Shown one piece after another: positions 62,157-64,000 of a DNA stretch of 64,000 nt (positions are counted from its first letter, which is position 1; the number at the start of each line of letters is the position of its first letter). The notes under the pieces were generated by a model. That model had not been told where the DNA came from and made no database searches. It saw only the letters and a list, made by a program, of their open reading frames with translations. The DNA comes from Clavelina lepadiformis. Its lineage: Eukaryota; Chordata; Ascidiacea; Aplousobranchia; Clavelinidae. A program made the position numbers and the translations under genes. Location of the stretch: NCBI RefSeq assembly GCF_947623445.1, contig NC_135248.1:11603820-11667819 (forward strand), read 5' to 3'.

Positions 62157-64000
<1,844 letters not shown>

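Overview
This is a eukaryotic, AT-rich genomic window with compact multi-exon genes (mostly 60 to 500 base introns, GT-AG borders) and many short DNA-transposon remnants. The gene set is animal: HSDL1-like SDR, GLUT, SGLT, CEP78 and a SYK/ZAP70-type kinase. The most likely source is an invertebrate chordate, an ascidian tunicate such as Ciona, but that assignment is inference from gene style and not proved by the sequence. No prokaryotic, plasmid, rRNA or CRISPR feature was seen.

Layout. 1-2327: no supported gene. 2328-4731 (-): a five-exon SDR gene of the HSD17B12/HSDL1 type whose cofactor and catalytic motifs are all altered. 6311-11755: transposon-rich block with a hAT-like MITE, a TIR transposon of an unassigned family with a decayed protein gene, and a 2.4 kb element with about 245-base inverted ends enclosing a decayed LINE. 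12420-16920 (-): complete 12-exon GLUT/SLC2A gene, followed upstream by a decayed internally deleted GLUT copy (17840-19657, -). 25663-29747 and 33078-34905 (+): two three-exon paralogues of a type II membrane fucosyltransferase-like enzyme. 38077-43829 and 45453-49761 (+): tandem complete SGLT/SLC5A genes with 14 and 13 exons, then a decayed 3' fragment of a third copy (50476-52359). 53837-55648: second copy of the TIR transposon. 56753-58681 (-): CEP78 as one uninterrupted 642-codon ORF. 62157-64000 (-): catalytic domain exons of a SYK/ZAP70-like tyrosine kinase that runs off the right edge.

Exon joins for the SDR, GLUT, both fucosyltransferase-like and both SGLT genes were checked by splice-site phase. 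Every model closes in frame, giving 336, 537, 552, 526, 680 and 679 residues. The window shows repeated local duplication of membrane transport and glycosylation genes, with dying copies beside live ones. The two sugar-transport clusters (facilitative GLUT and sodium-coupled SGLT) lie about 20 kb apart; no shared regulation can be read from the sequence.

Repeats. Six elements have clear 8-base target duplications and CAG...CTG ends typical of hAT transposons, a seventh has a 7 of 8 duplication at a more diverged site, and a few weaker ones are listed. One hAT element is nested in another and carries what looks like the C-terminal end of a hAT transposase.
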